Positions 1 to 11,462 of a DNA stretch of 64,000 nucleotides are shown here, piece after piece (within the stretch, counting starts at the first letter, position 1; each line of letters opens with the position of its first letter). The stretch is from Phytophthora sp. 'mugwort'. Lineage: Eukaryota; Oomycota; Peronosporomycetes; Peronosporales; Peronosporaceae. Below the pieces are notes generated by a model. The model was not told the DNA's origin and made no database searches. It worked only from the letters and a program-made list of their open reading frames with translations. The stretch spans positions 6,758,001 through 6,822,000 of the forward strand of contig JAUCEF010000005.1 of assembly GCA_033558025.1 (NCBI GenBank), in the 5' to 3' direction. Both the position numbers and the translations under genes were made by a program.

Positions 1-825
1 ACCTGCACACCGTCCTCGAAGCCCGATGCAAGCACGAGCGTCTTCGCCTGTGTGTATGTCGCCAACTGTGTACCCGAACCAATCTGCAGCAAGCAACCAT
101 CACCACATCAGTACCCCAATCACTTCAGTTTAGCCACAATATCTCCAACAACGTACTGCAACACGCGGGATCGACGCAGTAGCCCCCCGATAGAGGCCCG
201 TTAGCCCGTCAGCTTTGAAAATCTGCTGGAAACCGTCCATCTACAGCAGCAACGACAAACCATCAGCACCAGCATGCTCTTCCCCCCCCCCCCCTCTTCT
301 CTCTCTCACTCGTACCATTCCACGGTACGCATACTGCGCATTGATCCTCCCCGCCGAGCTAGCTGCTTGGATCCGCGCCTTGACTAGGAAGAACGGACTG
401 CCAATAAACGCTCCGATCATTCCGGAGGTGGCGGCAGCGCAGACGTTGCGCACCGGGAACGTGTAGGAAGTGGGATCTGTCGCTCCAAACACCTTCTGCA
501 GCGGCTCGAACAGACCCAGGCGCGGCCCGTTCATGAAGATCTGGTACGAAATGCCAGGCCCCAGGCCACGTTGGATACCGCGCAAGCCCTCGGTGCGTCC
601 GATGGTGTAGAAGGCGTGCGCAAAGTTGCGGTACTGCACCACCGGCGCCGCGCCACGCGTGACGTTGTGCGCCAGCTCTCCCTGCAACTGCATACGCGTC
701 TTGATAACCTCCATCGGATTAGAGACAACGCACGCGCCGCTTGTTGCTACGCTAGCTAGCAGGAAGTCCATCATGATGCCGCGGTCCCCCATGACAAGAC
801 TCCAATTAAAAAGGTCTGCAAGCAA
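1..825 (-). CDS. Mitochondrial carrier (SLC25) protein, partial, 3 exons in window
   Basis: Inner-mitochondrial-membrane solute carrier; substrate not known. Reading the minus strand, exon 1 is 825-316, exon 2 is 240-157 and exon 3 is 83-1. They are joined by GT-AG introns of 75 and 73 nt (315-241 and 156-84), both phase 0. Exon 1 carries the first carrier signature (PMEVIKTRMQLQGE) and the second (SPFFLVKARIQ). Exon 2 encodes GLYRGATASIPRVA, the typical stretch after the third matrix helix, and exon 3 continues with GSGTQLATYTQAK. The third repeat must lie left of the window. Layout and motifs resemble the SLC25A34/35 oxaloacetate-type subgroup, but I infer this only by eye. Start is uncertain: in-frame ATGs lie at 825, 792, 774 and 771. 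The first intron holds a run of 13 C (282-294, plus strand). Confidence 0.88.
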
Positions 826-1010
826 GTTGACGGGTCGTGGCGTTAAACGTCAGTCGTGTGGACCACCGCACCCAGAAGGATTGTGCAAACACCGATATAC
901 CGCGTTCCCCAACCAACTTACGTTCACTATGGCTCTTAATAGCCAAGCTCGCACACGTCGCAGGAAAAGAGCTACGTCGTATTTTACCTTTATTCTGTCA
1001 GCTAGTTAGA

Positions 1011-3232
1011 CTACTCGCTGTCGCCGTCCTGCAGCTCTAGGTGGATGTCAGCCTCGACAATGTACGGGATGGCTTCGATAGCTCTACGATACAGCGGAAA
1101 ATACAGCAAGTGAGTCAGTGAAGCAGCGCACACTATGCTTGAACACCACGAAACGTACTTCCTGGCCTTCTTGGCGACGGCGTGGGCCGTGCCCACCTTC
1201 AGGTCTGGCTGGACGACGATGGTGACGTCGACGACCGTGCCCTGGCCGCCCAAGTGTGGCAGCCAATGTGTGTTGATGTGTGTAGTCCCGGTGATCTCTG
1301 GGATGGTGGCTAGCGCGTAGCTGATGTCGTTCTTGATCTCCCTGTACGGGCGGAAATCCGTCTTGCTCACTTCGCCTGCCTTGTTCGCTGAGCAGTTAAA
1401 TTGGTCTGCAATCGTACACAGAAATGGAAGTCAGAGGATTGGAAGCTTCCCGTTGATGCCGGCTCATCAGGTATAACTACCGAATTGGACGTCGATGTGC
1501 ACCAGCACTTCGGATACGTCCGGGACCTCGAGCAGGATGTGGGATCGTACTCGCTCCGAAATCTAGGGTAGTTGCATTGTTAGTGCGATGTTACCATCAG
1601 TGTTTGTGCAACCTAGTGGTCGAGTTTACCTGCTGAGCCATTGAAATACTCGTCCGCGCATCGAGCTAGACAAGCAAAGCATTAATCAGACCCACTGTCC
1701 ATCCTCACGCAGCAAAGTTGAGTGACAATAGCGTTAACGTACGTGAACGCGCAAGTCCACGAGCGTATACGGTCCCATTCGACGAGCGCGAACTTGGGAT
1801 ACACGAAGTACATCATCCACACTGACAGACTGTGGCACACAGGAGCATGAACTTGTCAGTGGCGGGCACAGAACCGTCCCCATCTACTAGTTTTAATCCC
1901 ACCTACCACTTCTTTCAACGTTTCGAGTACCTCCGCCTCGACGGTGTTATCGGTGAGCTCTTGAACACTACTTAGTACATACAAAGAAGCAAAATTCGGT
2001 TAGCGCTTAAAACGTCAAGGACGACGTCAAGTAAAAATCCTGCTGACGAGTACGTGCCTGTCTAGGCAGATTTCGCCACCGGTCTTCACGATCATCGCAG
2101 CCACGGCCATACCAGCAACTGCCGATCACAAACGATAGAAAGCAAACATATTCAGTGCAATACGATACCAACAGCCTCACAAGGACTACACATAACACGC
2201 ACCTGGATCAAGGAAAGGCACCCCTGCCATTGAACCAACGATGCCACCAAGCGCCACAATAGAAGATATTGCGTCCGTGCGGTGGTGCCAAGCATTTGCG
2301 ATCAGCACCTTACTGTTTGCATTTTTGCCGATCTTCACAGTTGCATGATACAAAGCCTCCTTCGCTGCGATAGACACACCCGCCGCTCCAGCCGCAAGTG
2401 CCCATTGTGTGCTTCGATCAATTTCTGTTGCAATAAACGAACGCGATGAGTCCATCGTTTTCGGCATATGCCAACAAGGATTGCAAATAACGCTTAAACC
2501 TGATAGGAATGGCAAGCCGAAATCCGGTAGACTCGTAGCAGCAGCGCCGTTCCAAATCTCCTGCATTGCCTGCAGTCCGTCGGCGCCAATGCCAAGTCCG
2601 CACAACACTAAGATGGCTCCCACCGAGAGCGACCCAACCGCCTCGTACTTGCCGTATCCTGCAAGCCACAGACACAGTGGGTTACCCTACACATGGTGGT
2701 AGCATATAAGATCAAGACACGCCAAATACCATAGGGGTGCTTTGGATCAGGTGGTAGTCTCGCCACTTTGACACTCCAGAGCGTCACCACATCGGACAGC
2801 AAGTCGGACAGCGAGTGCGCGGCATCCGCAACCAACGCACTCGAGTGGATCGCCAAGCCCACCGAGCCCTAGCACATGCCAACACAGAGATCAAGAACAC
2901 GAACGTGAGCGGAATATTTCAGCAGTTCGCGAAATCTGCCGTTTCACGCGCACCTTGGTCGCCGCCATAACCACGTTTACGTACATGCCGACGCGCGTGA
3001 TCTTCATGGCTTCATCACCCTGGCTGGCCCTCGGCACTGCTGACGCATTGACCTCCTCCGCTTTATTTTGATGATGAACGCTGCGACCGGAGAGCTTAGA
3101 GGTGAAGCTGACTAGCTGCTGGGAGATGCAGAAACCCTGCAGCTGCCAATGCAAATGCTTCGCAGACACGCACCAACTTGCAGCGCGAGGCTTGAGCGAC
3201 GCGAATACGCTGCCTCTGCGCACACGCCACAT
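1011..3232 (-). CDS. Cation diffusion facilitator metal transporter, MTP6/MMT-like, 11 exons
   Basis: Exports divalent metal (Fe/Zn type by family) across an organelle membrane, probably the mitochondrion. Exons on the minus strand: 3232-2954, 2868-2730, 2658-2500, 2424-2203, 2118-2058, 1967-1907, 1829-1743, 1665-1630, 1562-1481, 1405-1159, 1083-1011. The joined frame is open throughout, 481 codons. The N-terminus (MWRVRRGSVFASLKPRAASW) is Arg-rich like a mitochondrial presequence. Transmembrane helix 2 has HSLSD after ALVADAA, DPKHPYGYGKYEA follows, and helix 5 has AWHHRTD, so both HxxxD metal sites are present; FLDP follows. The C-terminal cytoplasmic domain (VDDVLRVSQVRARRMGPYTL, then VPDVSEVLVHID) is present, plus a second domain with TTHINTHWLPH. 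Introns are 67-90 nt; nine are GT-AG and one (2057-1968) is GC-AG. MTP6-like is judged from the HHRSDAISS-type motif; closer assignment needs a tree. Confidence 0.9.
1968..2057 (-). other. GC-AG intron in the metal transporter gene
   Basis: Exon 5 must end at 2058 (GAC AG) and exon 6 must start at 1967 (T GTT CAA) to keep the conserved GGEICLDS-VQELTD frame. The intron then begins GCACGT after CAG and ends AAGTAG. A GT donor 4 nt downstream (GTACTC) would put the next exon out of frame. GC-AG introns are known as a minor class of spliceosomal introns. Confidence 0.72.
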
Positions 3233-4635
3233 TTGCTAGTTTAAAACGCGAAATGAGCGGACGTCGACGCAAACAGTGCAATCTGATTGATTATCCGGAC
3301 AATGCATCCGGATAATTTAGCCGGGAAGTGAATGCATAACCACAACGATGTTTGATTCTTAACTCAATGATGCCGGTCCAACGTTTGGAGTCCAAAGTGA
3401 AGTTGTTCAGCGCGGCGACGCACTACTTCGATGATGGAAACAAAATAACCTACGGTCCAAAACAAGCACAACACGACCATCATTCTGGTTCATTGCACGC
3501 CACGTGGTGAATGATCAGCGAGCTGTAATGCATGTTCATGTAGTACTGGCAAACTGTCGACGTGTTCCCGTCGCATCGCTCGCCGCAGCGTCCCCCACGT
3601 CGAGTCTCCGTTGCTGCCACGAACAGCTGCAGATCTGCTAATCCGACGGCATGGGTTCAGAGCGACGGAGCGTCCACGCACGCAACTGCTTTGCATCTCG
3701 TTCGAAAGATGCCGCGATACGCCGCTGGCACCCACGATGCAATGCTGCGGTTTTCCCTTCCGGCGCCACCGAACGGGCCGCGGTTTCTGGCTCCAGACTA
3801 AGAGCCGCCACTTGACGGAAAACCGTCGCGCGTCGTTTCTTCCAGGTCTGGTCGCCGCTCCATCCGGTACACAGCAAGCGCAGCGCTACGGCCGGTTCAG
3901 CTTAAAATACCCGTAGAGGCACCCACACGACTCGTCGAGAACGCCGGCCGTCGGGGATTGGCTGGTCGGCTTGTACGTCCGTCACGCTCGTCACGCCCTG
4001 CTACAGCAAGCGTCGGACTGTCACTGTACTTGCATGTTTTGCTACGAGGTTGGTACTATTTATTGTTTGGCCCAGCTGGCTGCGGCTGGTGGCTGCTGCA
4101 AGCGGAGCTCGCTTTCGAATCAGGTCCGCTGATATGGACTTGGCTGATTTTCCCTTTCTGCCATTTACAGTTTGATAGAATGCCATTTTAAGACAGTATT
4201 ATTGAAAAAAATGAATAGACTGGGTAACCTTTTTTGTCGTGTAGCGTAGAGATGGAATGAATCCACTGCTAATCTCTGAGCGGCTGAACAGCTTCCACTT
4301 GTTTCTGCAAGCAGTTCGACTGTTGCAAAAAGGGGCTGCTTTTATCAAGTTTGATCAACTTGTGTCGTCAATAGTGTCATCTTGCGGCAAAAGAGCAAGA
4401 TTGCAGTGGCTAGGGCTTCTCCCTCTCTCCCTGTCGCTCCAAGCGCTGGCCTCCCCCTCTCTCCCCGGAGCTCCCCCGCCCACCATCAAATCAGTGCAGT
4501 AGACAAACAGACGGCTCGCGCGCAAGTCGAGGAGGGAAGAGCGCAGGAAAGGAAACACCGTCGTCGACGGACACTGTGCGTTCAAACATTTAAATCAGGG
4601 GGAGGACGCACCATCACGAACATTGACACAGCGGC
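3233..4635. other. Intergenic region between transporter and Ssn6-like gene; unassigned ORFs
   Basis: Divergent spacer of 1.4 kb. It carries a minus-strand Arg-rich ORF at 3877-3638 (79 codons, KKRRATVFRQVAALSLEP) and a second at 3735-3490 in another frame. I recognise neither family, and they could be parts of one intron-containing small gene or chance ORFs in GC-rich sequence. The 250 bases before the Ssn6-like start are pyrimidine-rich (CTCTCTCC tracts around 4420-4470), as is usual near oomycete transcription starts; no exact initiator could be fixed. Confidence 0.3.
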
Positions 4636-6765
4636 ATGGCAACAACCAAGATGGAGGAGAATAACACGGTATGTCGGAAGTGGTGTATATACACCGAGAG
4701 TGATGGTGCTAAATGTAGGTAGTGAGTTGTACGCAATAATGGCAAACTAACGCAATTAATTATTTCGTCTCTGCAGCTTGGCCGCCAGCTTTCCGCTGCG
4801 AATGAGGAGGCGTGGTTGTCCCTGGGCCGCATCGCCGAGATGATGGGCGATGACGAGAACACGATGCTGGCTTATGAGAAGGTACTTTCACACAACCGCC
4901 TGAACGCGACGGCGCTGTTCGCCATCGGCTGTTGCTACGAGAAGGTAGAGGACTACACCAAGGCCGCCGACTGCTTCCGCGGCCTCGTTTCACTCAATGA
5001 GCAGAACTCGGACGCCTGGGGTCACCTCGGGTACTGCTGCCTCATGATGAACGACCTCACGAGCGCCCACACGGCCTACCAGTACGCCATGTACAACAAC
5101 CCCATGAGCCAGAAAGACCCTAACATGTGGTACGGCATCGGCCAGCTCTACGAACGCCTCGGTTCGCTCGAACACGCTCAGGAGTCGTTCGAAGCCGTGC
5201 TTCGCTTTGAGCCCAACTTTAACATGGCACTGGAGGTCAAATTCCGCCTCGGGATCATCGCCAAGCAGCGCGGAGATTATGAGGGCGCCCTGGAGCGCCT
5301 TAAGTCGGTACTTCACGACGTACAAGCCAACGTGCAGACCACCGAGATGGCCAGTGATATTTGGACGCAGATTGGACACGTGTACGAGCTCAAGGACGAG
5401 ATTCAGCTCGCCAAGTCCAGTTACCTCAAGGTGGCGGAGCTTAACCCAAACAACGCAAAGCCGCTGCAACAACTCGGCTGGCTTTGCCTCAAGCACAGCG
5501 AACACCCGCCCGCTATTGATTACCTGAAGAAGGCCGTTGCCATTGACCCGCAGGACGGCAAGGGATGGTACCTTCTAGGTCGGTGTTACATGGCTGTGCA
5601 GGAATTCGAGGAGGCTTACGACTCGTACAAACACGCCGTGACCACGGACTCGCAGAATCCGAACGTGTGGTGCTCGCTCGGTGTGCTTTTCTACCAGCTG
5701 AATCAGCACCTGGACGCTTTGGACGCGTACTCGCGCGCAATTAACATCAACCCCAACATTTGCGAGGTTTGGTACAATGTTGGAACGCTGTACGACACCT
5801 GTAACCAAACCAGCGACGCTCGCGACGCCTACCAGAAGGCCGCCGAGCTTGGCGCGGACGCGCAATTTATTCGCGAACGATTGGAGCTCCTTCGCGTCCG
5901 GGAAACAGGTCAGTCCACTATCGGCATGGCTGGTGCTAACTCAGCCCCTGGTCCTTCGGAACCGCCCACGACGTCTCCCATGCCGACCTTCTCGTCGCGA
6001 CCCACGGCAGAGACTCAGTACCAGGCCCAGCAACCAGGCGCTCCTCCACAAGGAGCCCAGCCCAACGGTGCTCCCTCTGTAAGTCAGGGTGCACCGATGG
6101 CGCACATGCTACGTGCGGGTGAAGCCCCAATGAGCATGAGCATGGGCAGTGCACCAACGTCGAACTCGGTGAGCGTTAGCGGACCGGAGACAAGCAGCAG
6201 CATGGCACGCGGAATGCCGGTGGGCAGTGCCGGTATGAACATGATGCGTGGCATGGGGCGTAGTGCACCGATGAATGGCGGTGGTATGATGCCCCGCGGT
6301 GTCATGGGTGGTATGGTGCCTGGCATGCAGCACCCGCAGCAGGCCCAGCAAATGCAGTCGCAGCACCCTCAGGCTCAGGCGCACGCACAAGCACAGGCTC
6401 ATGCACACGCCCAGGCCCAAGCACAGGCGGCGCAGGCACACCACCATGCTCAAATGCAGGCTCAGATGCAGGCCCAGCAGCAGCAACATGCACAGGCTGT
6501 GCACATGCAACAGGATGGCCGTCGAGGAATGCCAGGCCGGCCTATCAAGGAGGAGAGTAAGGTCGGCGGCATGCGCTACGCTATGGACGGCGGAGACCGC
6601 AAGCTGCAGGCACCACCTCAACGCCTAGCTGGACTAAACCCGAAGAACTTGGGAGGTCCCGCTGGCGTCCCTCAGGGCGGCCGTCGCGATCGCTTCCCGA
6701 TCCCCATGAGCGACCCGAAGCAGCACCAACATCCGTCGCTTCAGCCACCTCCCGGCAGACGGTGA
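4636..6765 (+). CDS. CYC8: Ssn6/Cyc8-like TPR general transcriptional corepressor
   Basis: Nuclear corepressor subunit that works with a Tup1-type WD40 partner. Exon 1 is 4636-4668 (MATTKMEENNT), a 108-nt GT-AG intron follows, and exon 2 runs 4777-6765; total 673 codons. Exon 2 contains about ten tetratricopeptide repeats (residues about 15-375). They include the family-typical pieces DAWGHLGYCCLMMNDLTSAH, KDPNMWYGIGQLYERLGSLE, DIWTQIGHVYELKDEIQLAK and EVWYNVGTLYDTCNQTSDAR. The C-terminal half is low complexity: Pro/Ser/Met/Gly-rich, then a Gln/Ala/His-rich block (about residues 528-592), ending in a basic Pro-rich tail. That layout, TPR array then Gln/Ala tract, is that of yeast Cyc8. The ATG at 4636 was preferred because it restores the first TPR helix through the intron. 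Confidence 0.92.
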
Positions 6766-7066
6766 AGTGAGCGCTAGTGCTGGCCCTTGCCGAGCGCCTC
6801 TTCTTCATCTTTTGCGTATTGGAGCTCTCGAGCTTAACAAGTAGGCTAAGGTAGGATAGGTTAGTTTAGCGTATGTGTTGGAGAAATGGTATCAAGGCAC
6901 CGAATGTGATGAACAAAGAGTGACATGGAAATTGTAGCGGTACCGTTAGCTAGTTGTGTTGAGAGTTTTGTTGGGTAGAAGAGCACGATAAGGATATCGA
7001 TAGAGATCTATTAGAAAGCGAGAATAACACTTGTAGCTATGTTCTGCTGGTTTGAATTGAAGCGGT
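6766..7066. other. Convergent 3' intergenic spacer
   Basis: Three hundred bases lie between the stop codons of the Ssn6-like gene (plus) and the Brix-domain gene (minus), so it holds only the two 3' untranslated regions. No further gene is seen. Confidence 0.6.
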
Positions 7067-8583
7067 CTACTTCTTCTTGGGCTGGCGCTGGCGAACAATC
7101 TGGCCCTTGGGGGCTTTGGCACCGGGCCGCAGAAAGCGATTCTTCTTGTCGGAGGCTGCAACCTCTGACGGTTTCTGCACAGAAGTAGCTTTAGCGTTGG
7201 AGGCGTTGAGTTTCTTGTTCTTAGGCTCCTTCTTCTTGTCAGGGAACATGTACGTGTCGGGCTCTTCACCAACCTCCTTGCGGTAATACTCTACGTCGTC
7301 CAGTTCCGAGTCGTCGTCGTTATTGCCGCCTGTATTAGCAGTGGTCTCATCGTACCCATCATCGTCCTCACCCTGCTCACGCTTACGTTTGCGCTCGGCC
7401 TTGCGCTCCTTTTTAACATCCTTAGCCTCCTGCTTCTTAGCAACGTTCGACTCCTGTTCTTCACGACGCTGACGCTTGAGTGCCAGAGCAGCTTCGTGTT
7501 TAGCCTTGGCCTTTGCGGACTCCTCAGGTGTCTTCGTCTTGTATGCGTGGTACAGCACGTCGCCCTCGCAGATACCGCGCTCCACCTTGGTCAAGCTTAG
7601 AGTGAGACGCGGCCCGACCTCCGTCAATCGCACAGCACTCTTCTCTGCCTTGCGGTTGCCACGACCGCGGAATGAGTCCGGCAGCGTCACATGTGACGCT
7701 TCATCATCCACCTCACTGTCCGACGCCGATCCAATGCCAGCGCCGTTGCCGAGCACATACTCACTGATGTCCTCAAGCTTGTTTAGATTCGGCACCTTGG
7801 CCTTCACAATGGTCTTCACACTCTTTGAGAGTCCAAGTGGCGCGGCACGAATCACATACTGACGGAACTCGACGGTGTCTGTCTCCTTCTCGTAGTTAAA
7901 CAGCACCACACGTCTGCACTCGGATAGCGCCACCGTCTGCACGTCAATCGCCGGAAACATATTCTGGAACGTCACGTTCATCAGCTTAATGTGGTCGTCG
8001 GGAGCCGTAAAGTTGTTAAGAATCACCAGCGGCTTGGACTTAAGTGCCTGCGAAGCGTCCACTGGGCGCTTCACAACCAGGTGCATCTGCCTCATGAGCG
8101 AGTACTTTGTCACCTTGAACGATAGCGTCGGACCGCGCGGGATGCGCGCAATCTTCAGGTTGGTACCAGCCTCCGTGTTGGTGAAGAAAATGAAGTGCGT
8201 GACGCCCAGTGGCGCGCCCACGTGCACAAAATCCTTGAGCGTGTTCTTGCGCTTCTCGCGCAGCTTGTCGGCCGTGTAGGGGGCCATAACGCGGCGCATG
8301 TCCTGCACGAGGCTGCTCACGACGCCGGGCACCTTGCCCATCTTGAAGACGAAGCTCATGGGCGTGTCATCCTTTTCTACAGTAGGGGCCTCCACCACGT
8401 GCGTGCGGGTCTTCCTCTGTAACAATTCCAATCGAATAACAGGAAAAACCAGTTTTAGTAACCCCGTCCGATTGTTCTTGTCTTTCTTGTAGAGAGCGGT
8501 GATATATGATTCTTGCGCGGGTAGATAGCGGAGGGGGCGGTGAACAGGTATATACGTACGCGTTTGCCTCCTTTTCGCGGCAT
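7067..8583 (-). CDS. PPAN: Brix-domain ribosome biogenesis factor, Peter Pan/Ssf1 type
   Basis: Nucleolar factor needed for 60S subunit assembly (27S pre-rRNA processing in yeast Ssf1). Exon 1 is 8583-8560 (MPRKGGKR), a 143-nt intron (8559-8417, GTACGT...TTACAG) follows, and exon 2 is 8416-7067; 457 codons. Exon 2 opens with RKTRTHVVEAPT, then the Brix domain (residues about 28-310) with SFVFKMGKVPGVVSSLVQDM, VGAPLGVTHFIFF, RGPTLSFKVTKYSLMRQM and RRVVLFNYEKETDTVEFRQY. The C-terminus is Lys/Glu/Arg-rich with acidic stretches and ends PKGQIVRQRQPKKK, as in other Ssf proteins. The reading frame stays open upstream of exon 2, but that N-terminus has no family similarity; the spliced start restores the conserved basic N-terminus. 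Convergent with the Ssn6-like gene. Confidence 0.93.
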
Positions 8584-9902
8584 TGAAACTATTCAAGCTG
8601 CAGCAAAGATGCAGAGAGATCAACGTGCTTTTCACTCGACTGAATGGCCACTGACCCATGGCTGGTGGCGGCGACAAACATAATTATGTGTGACACATAT
8701 GGTACACGTGTGGTCCACACATATATACATTAGTACCGTATAATCGTAGTCATAGGTGACAACCCACCAACATGACAAATAAGGGCAACATAACATATGT
8801 TAAATAAATTTTCATATTTAAGTTTAGCAAATCGATGTTTTATAATTCGCTATCACTATCGTCCACTACACATAGTTCCAATATCGTCGTCCGAGCACAC
8901 TTCCGCCTCAAAAATGATGGACGGATCGCACTTGGCCCCAAAGGAACCACCAAGAATCATAGCAGTGGGTCGGTGTGTGTATACTTAATCCAAACAGTCT
9001 TGGTCCCCATTGTTGAAATAGTTTTTTAGGAACATACTAAAAAAACACAGCTAAATATAGTCCAGTCAGCGTTACAGTAATACAGAATTAAAACAAGTTA
9101 GCTTCCTAAGTTGTTGTACCTGTTTGGTCTGCATTAAATATTTGTGAGCAGGTGTTTTCCAGGGCGGTCTGAAGTACCAGCGCTCTAAAAGCGGCCATTG
9201 TCCACTTGCTGATAAATTTTCTTTCGCTCTATGCTCTTTCACGCCAATTTCCCGTGGAAGTGAGTGATGCACTCCTTAACTGTATTTCCCTTGTTCGAGA
9301 TAGTCGAGCATGGTTTGTTTGTCGCCGCACACTACCGCGAAACGCTTGTACTGCTTCCGTCGCTTTCCTGGTGCACGGTCGACCCATTGCTCTTACGACT
9401 CTGCGGCGAGGAAATACCAGTGTCAAGGTTTAAAATAGTGGCTGCCAGATGTTCAAATATTCTCTTTTCTTACTGGTCATATATTCATGTCGTCTATGAC
9501 TCAGTGTCGCCTGCTGACTACGATTACACTGTAGCTTTGCTATACAGACAGCCCTGGTCAAATTAATATCTGACATATCTAATATACTAGTGTACTTAAT
9601 CGCTTCTAGATCCGCCAACTCGGTAGTCAGGCTTAACTATGAGGCTTAATTAATATCAACCAAACTTCGTACTTAATGCTTGATTAGAAATTTTGTCATA
9701 CATTTGCTATGTAAAATTCACAGTTTCATACTTGTTCAGCGCCGACGCGCGCTTAGCAAAGCACAAAGCTACAGGAAGTAGGAAAGTAGGCGCGACAGCA
9801 ACGACACCGCTGGGAGGGAGCTCATGGTTGCCATCACCGGGGCTTGGCGATCGACGAGCTGGAGAGCATCTACCCGAACGCGAAGCGATGATGCCGCCCG
9901 AG
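8584..9902. other. AT-rich spacer without recognisable gene
   Basis: This is the upstream region of the Brix-domain gene and the border between the gene block and the transposon-rich part. Only short ORFs occur on either strand, none with a motif I know. It is clearly more AT-rich than the genes to its left. Confidence 0.5.
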
Positions 9903-10250
9903 TCACCCGTATGGCCTGATTCCGACTCGGAGCCGGAAAAAACTTTGTGCCATGGCCTCGACCTCCGACGAGCTCGATTCGGATGTCGAGGTTGAGTCGC
10001 TGGCCGACTCGGACTCCGAGGTCGAAGACGTCAAGTTCGAGGAGTCCGCGTCTGATTCCACAACGGCAGCACTGATGCTAATACTGGTCGAAGCCTCAGT
10101 GGGCGAAGCCGTGGACGTGGCGGCATTGGCGCTAGATGCCGCCACAGCCGAAGACATGGCGGAGGCCAAGGCCGGTGCGGTGGCGTTGGTGGCACCCGAG
10201 GTACTAGAGATGGACAACGCGGCGAGAAGTAGGAATTGGACGACCTTCAT
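9903..10250 (-). CDS. Secreted Ser/Thr/Ala-rich protein
   Basis: 115 codons, no intron needed. The N-terminus MKVVQFLLLAALSISSTSGA is a convincing secretion signal: basic start, hydrophobic core, small residues at the cut. The mature part is almost only Ser, Thr, Ala and Glu/Asp (for example SNLTSSTSESESASDS), so it would be extracellular and probably O-glycosylated, with one N-glycosylation sequon NAT close to the start. The tail FFRLRVGIRPYG is a different, basic composition and may come from a frameshift near the end. Function unknown; Ser-rich secreted proteins of this kind are common in oomycetes. Strong codon-position bias gives an open frame on the other strand (9952-10284), which I treat as a shadow. 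Confidence 0.6.
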   Translation of the reverse strand: MKVVQFLLLAALSISSTSGATNATAPALASAMSSAVAASSANAATSTASPTEASTSISISAAVVESDADSSNLTSSTSESESASDSTSTSESSSSEVEAMAQSFFRLRVGIRPYG

Positions 10251-10457
10251 GGTGGAAATTTCTATTGAGCTTGTTCGGGACTGAAACTTAAGAGGTTAAG
10301 GGCAGTGTGATGCGGACCGGCGACGTGTATACAGTGGCGGGAGATGCTGGGTTGATATCGCCTCCACAGTGTTCATCCGCGCACTCGCGCTGCGTGGACT
10401 GGTTGGGTACTTTTCAGTGGTGGCCGTCGTCAGCAAGTTCGTCACGGGGGAGAGTAA

Positions 10458-10844
10458 TTAGCCCGAGTTCGTTGAAGTCCCCGTCGGCGTATCATCGTGG
10501 TGGTCGTACTGGTCAGTGGGCAGTCCGTATCGGTACTTTACGAGGTTGACGCTGTCGTGGCCACTGGTGAGTCCGTAGTTGGGCTGTCGTGAACGCGTTC
10601 GAGACAGGGAAAGGAGCGAGGAGATCGATATGGTCCAGACGGCGTCCGTCGCCGCCGTGATGGTGCTGCTCGACGGGGCGTCGTTGGTCGTCGATCCGTT
10701 CGACGGCGAAGTGGCCGAAGTGTCCGAGACGCCCGAGGGTGTGGTCACGTTGCCAATGCGGCTACCACTAATGCCAACGGACGTGGACACGGAGTACTGT
10801 GATGTGCTGTTTTTGTATGCTGCAGCTATCCTCGCTATCGCCAT
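10458..10844 (-). CDS. Ser/Thr-rich hypothetical ORF, possibly 5'-truncated
   Basis: 128 codons, rich in Ser/Thr/Asn/Gly (GVSDTSATSPSNGSTTNDAP). The composition resembles the secreted protein 200 bases away, but this ORF has no signal peptide. Its first codons overlap, in another frame, the end of a transposase fragment (11040-10768), so the original 5' end may have been replaced by transposon sequence. Product and activity are unknown. Confidence 0.3.
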   Translation of the reverse strand: MAIARIAAAYKNSTSQYSVSTSVGISGSRIGNVTTPSGVSDTSATSPSNGSTTNDAPSSSTITAATDAVWTISISSLLSLSRTRSRQPNYGLTSGHDSVNLVKYRYGLPTDQYDHHDDTPTGTSTNSG

Positions 10845-11040
10845 GGATTGTTTTTGAGCTCCGGAAGCCGTGTCGCTCTTGAAAGCAATGCAGCCATCCG
10901 TTAGAAAACGTTAGCCGCTGACCATCCAGCGTCTCAAGCAACAGTTCTAGCCGGCGACCTTTCTCCTTTACTAGATCCCCCGTTGGGCTAATCCGTTTGG
11001 CTTGGCACTGCAGAACCCAATTTGCACGCGCGTCATCCAC
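10768..11040 (-). pseudogene. pogo-type transposase fragment (CENP-B/Tc5 HTH domain)
   Basis: The frame reads WVLQCQAKRISPTGDLVKEK, then LTFSNGWLHCFQERHGFRS. This is the second helix-turn-helix (CENP-B-type DNA-binding) segment of pogo/Tigger transposases, normally placed about 80-150 residues from the start. The first HTH and the DDE catalytic domain are both missing here, so it is a relic of about 60-70 codons. Confidence 0.6.
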
Positions 11041-11298
11041 AGCAGGGTGTACCAGGTGTTGAACGCAGAGGCAACAGGATTGCCTGGATGCCTAAGAGAG
11101 AAACTCAATGATACATCATTTTAAAGATGATGTACCTATAGACATCAAGTACGAGAGGGCATTCAGAACAGATCACAGATGGTGTGATCTGGGTACATAG
11201 TGCGATGACGATTGAAGGCAAAGGGATCGAAGCCGCCCCGGACGCAGTCCGAAGGCGTGCTCACTTCCTAAATTGCCTCAGATTGAGCGCATCGTCTA

Positions 11299-11337
11299 CA
11301 CCTTTGTCAATCCGAGCTCGCGGTAGTGTAAAGCAAA
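11299..11337 (+). repeat. Left terminal inverted repeat of the Tc1/mariner element
   Basis: Begins CACCTTTGTCAATCC just inside a TA dinucleotide. It matches the reverse complement of 12766-12804 at 36 of 39 positions by eye. Confidence 0.88.
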
Positions 11338-11462
11338 CTCGACTGAAGTAACCAAAGTAACATTCAGATTTCGGCAGATTTGTTCTTAAATTAGACTTTC
11401 GAGCAGCAGGATTTAGTGTAATGCAAACCATTGGTCAGTAGCAGATTTTCTCCGCTGGCAGC

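Noticed and set aside
4990..5505. 171-codon minus-strand ORF
   Set aside because: Antisense shadow of the TPR-coding region, caused by its strong third-position bias.
6109..6621. 170-codon minus-strand Leu/His-rich ORF
   Set aside because: Antisense of the Gln/Ala/His repeat of the Ssn6-like protein; compositional.
8067..8677. Extended N-terminus of the Brix-domain ORF (reading through to 8677)
   Set aside because: The upstream part is the 143-nt intron and 5' region; splicing to MPRKGGKR restores the conserved start.
9952..10284. 110-codon plus-strand ORF rich in Asp/Glu/Ala
   Set aside because: Exact shadow of the Ser/Ala-rich secreted protein on the other strand; only that strand has a signal peptide.
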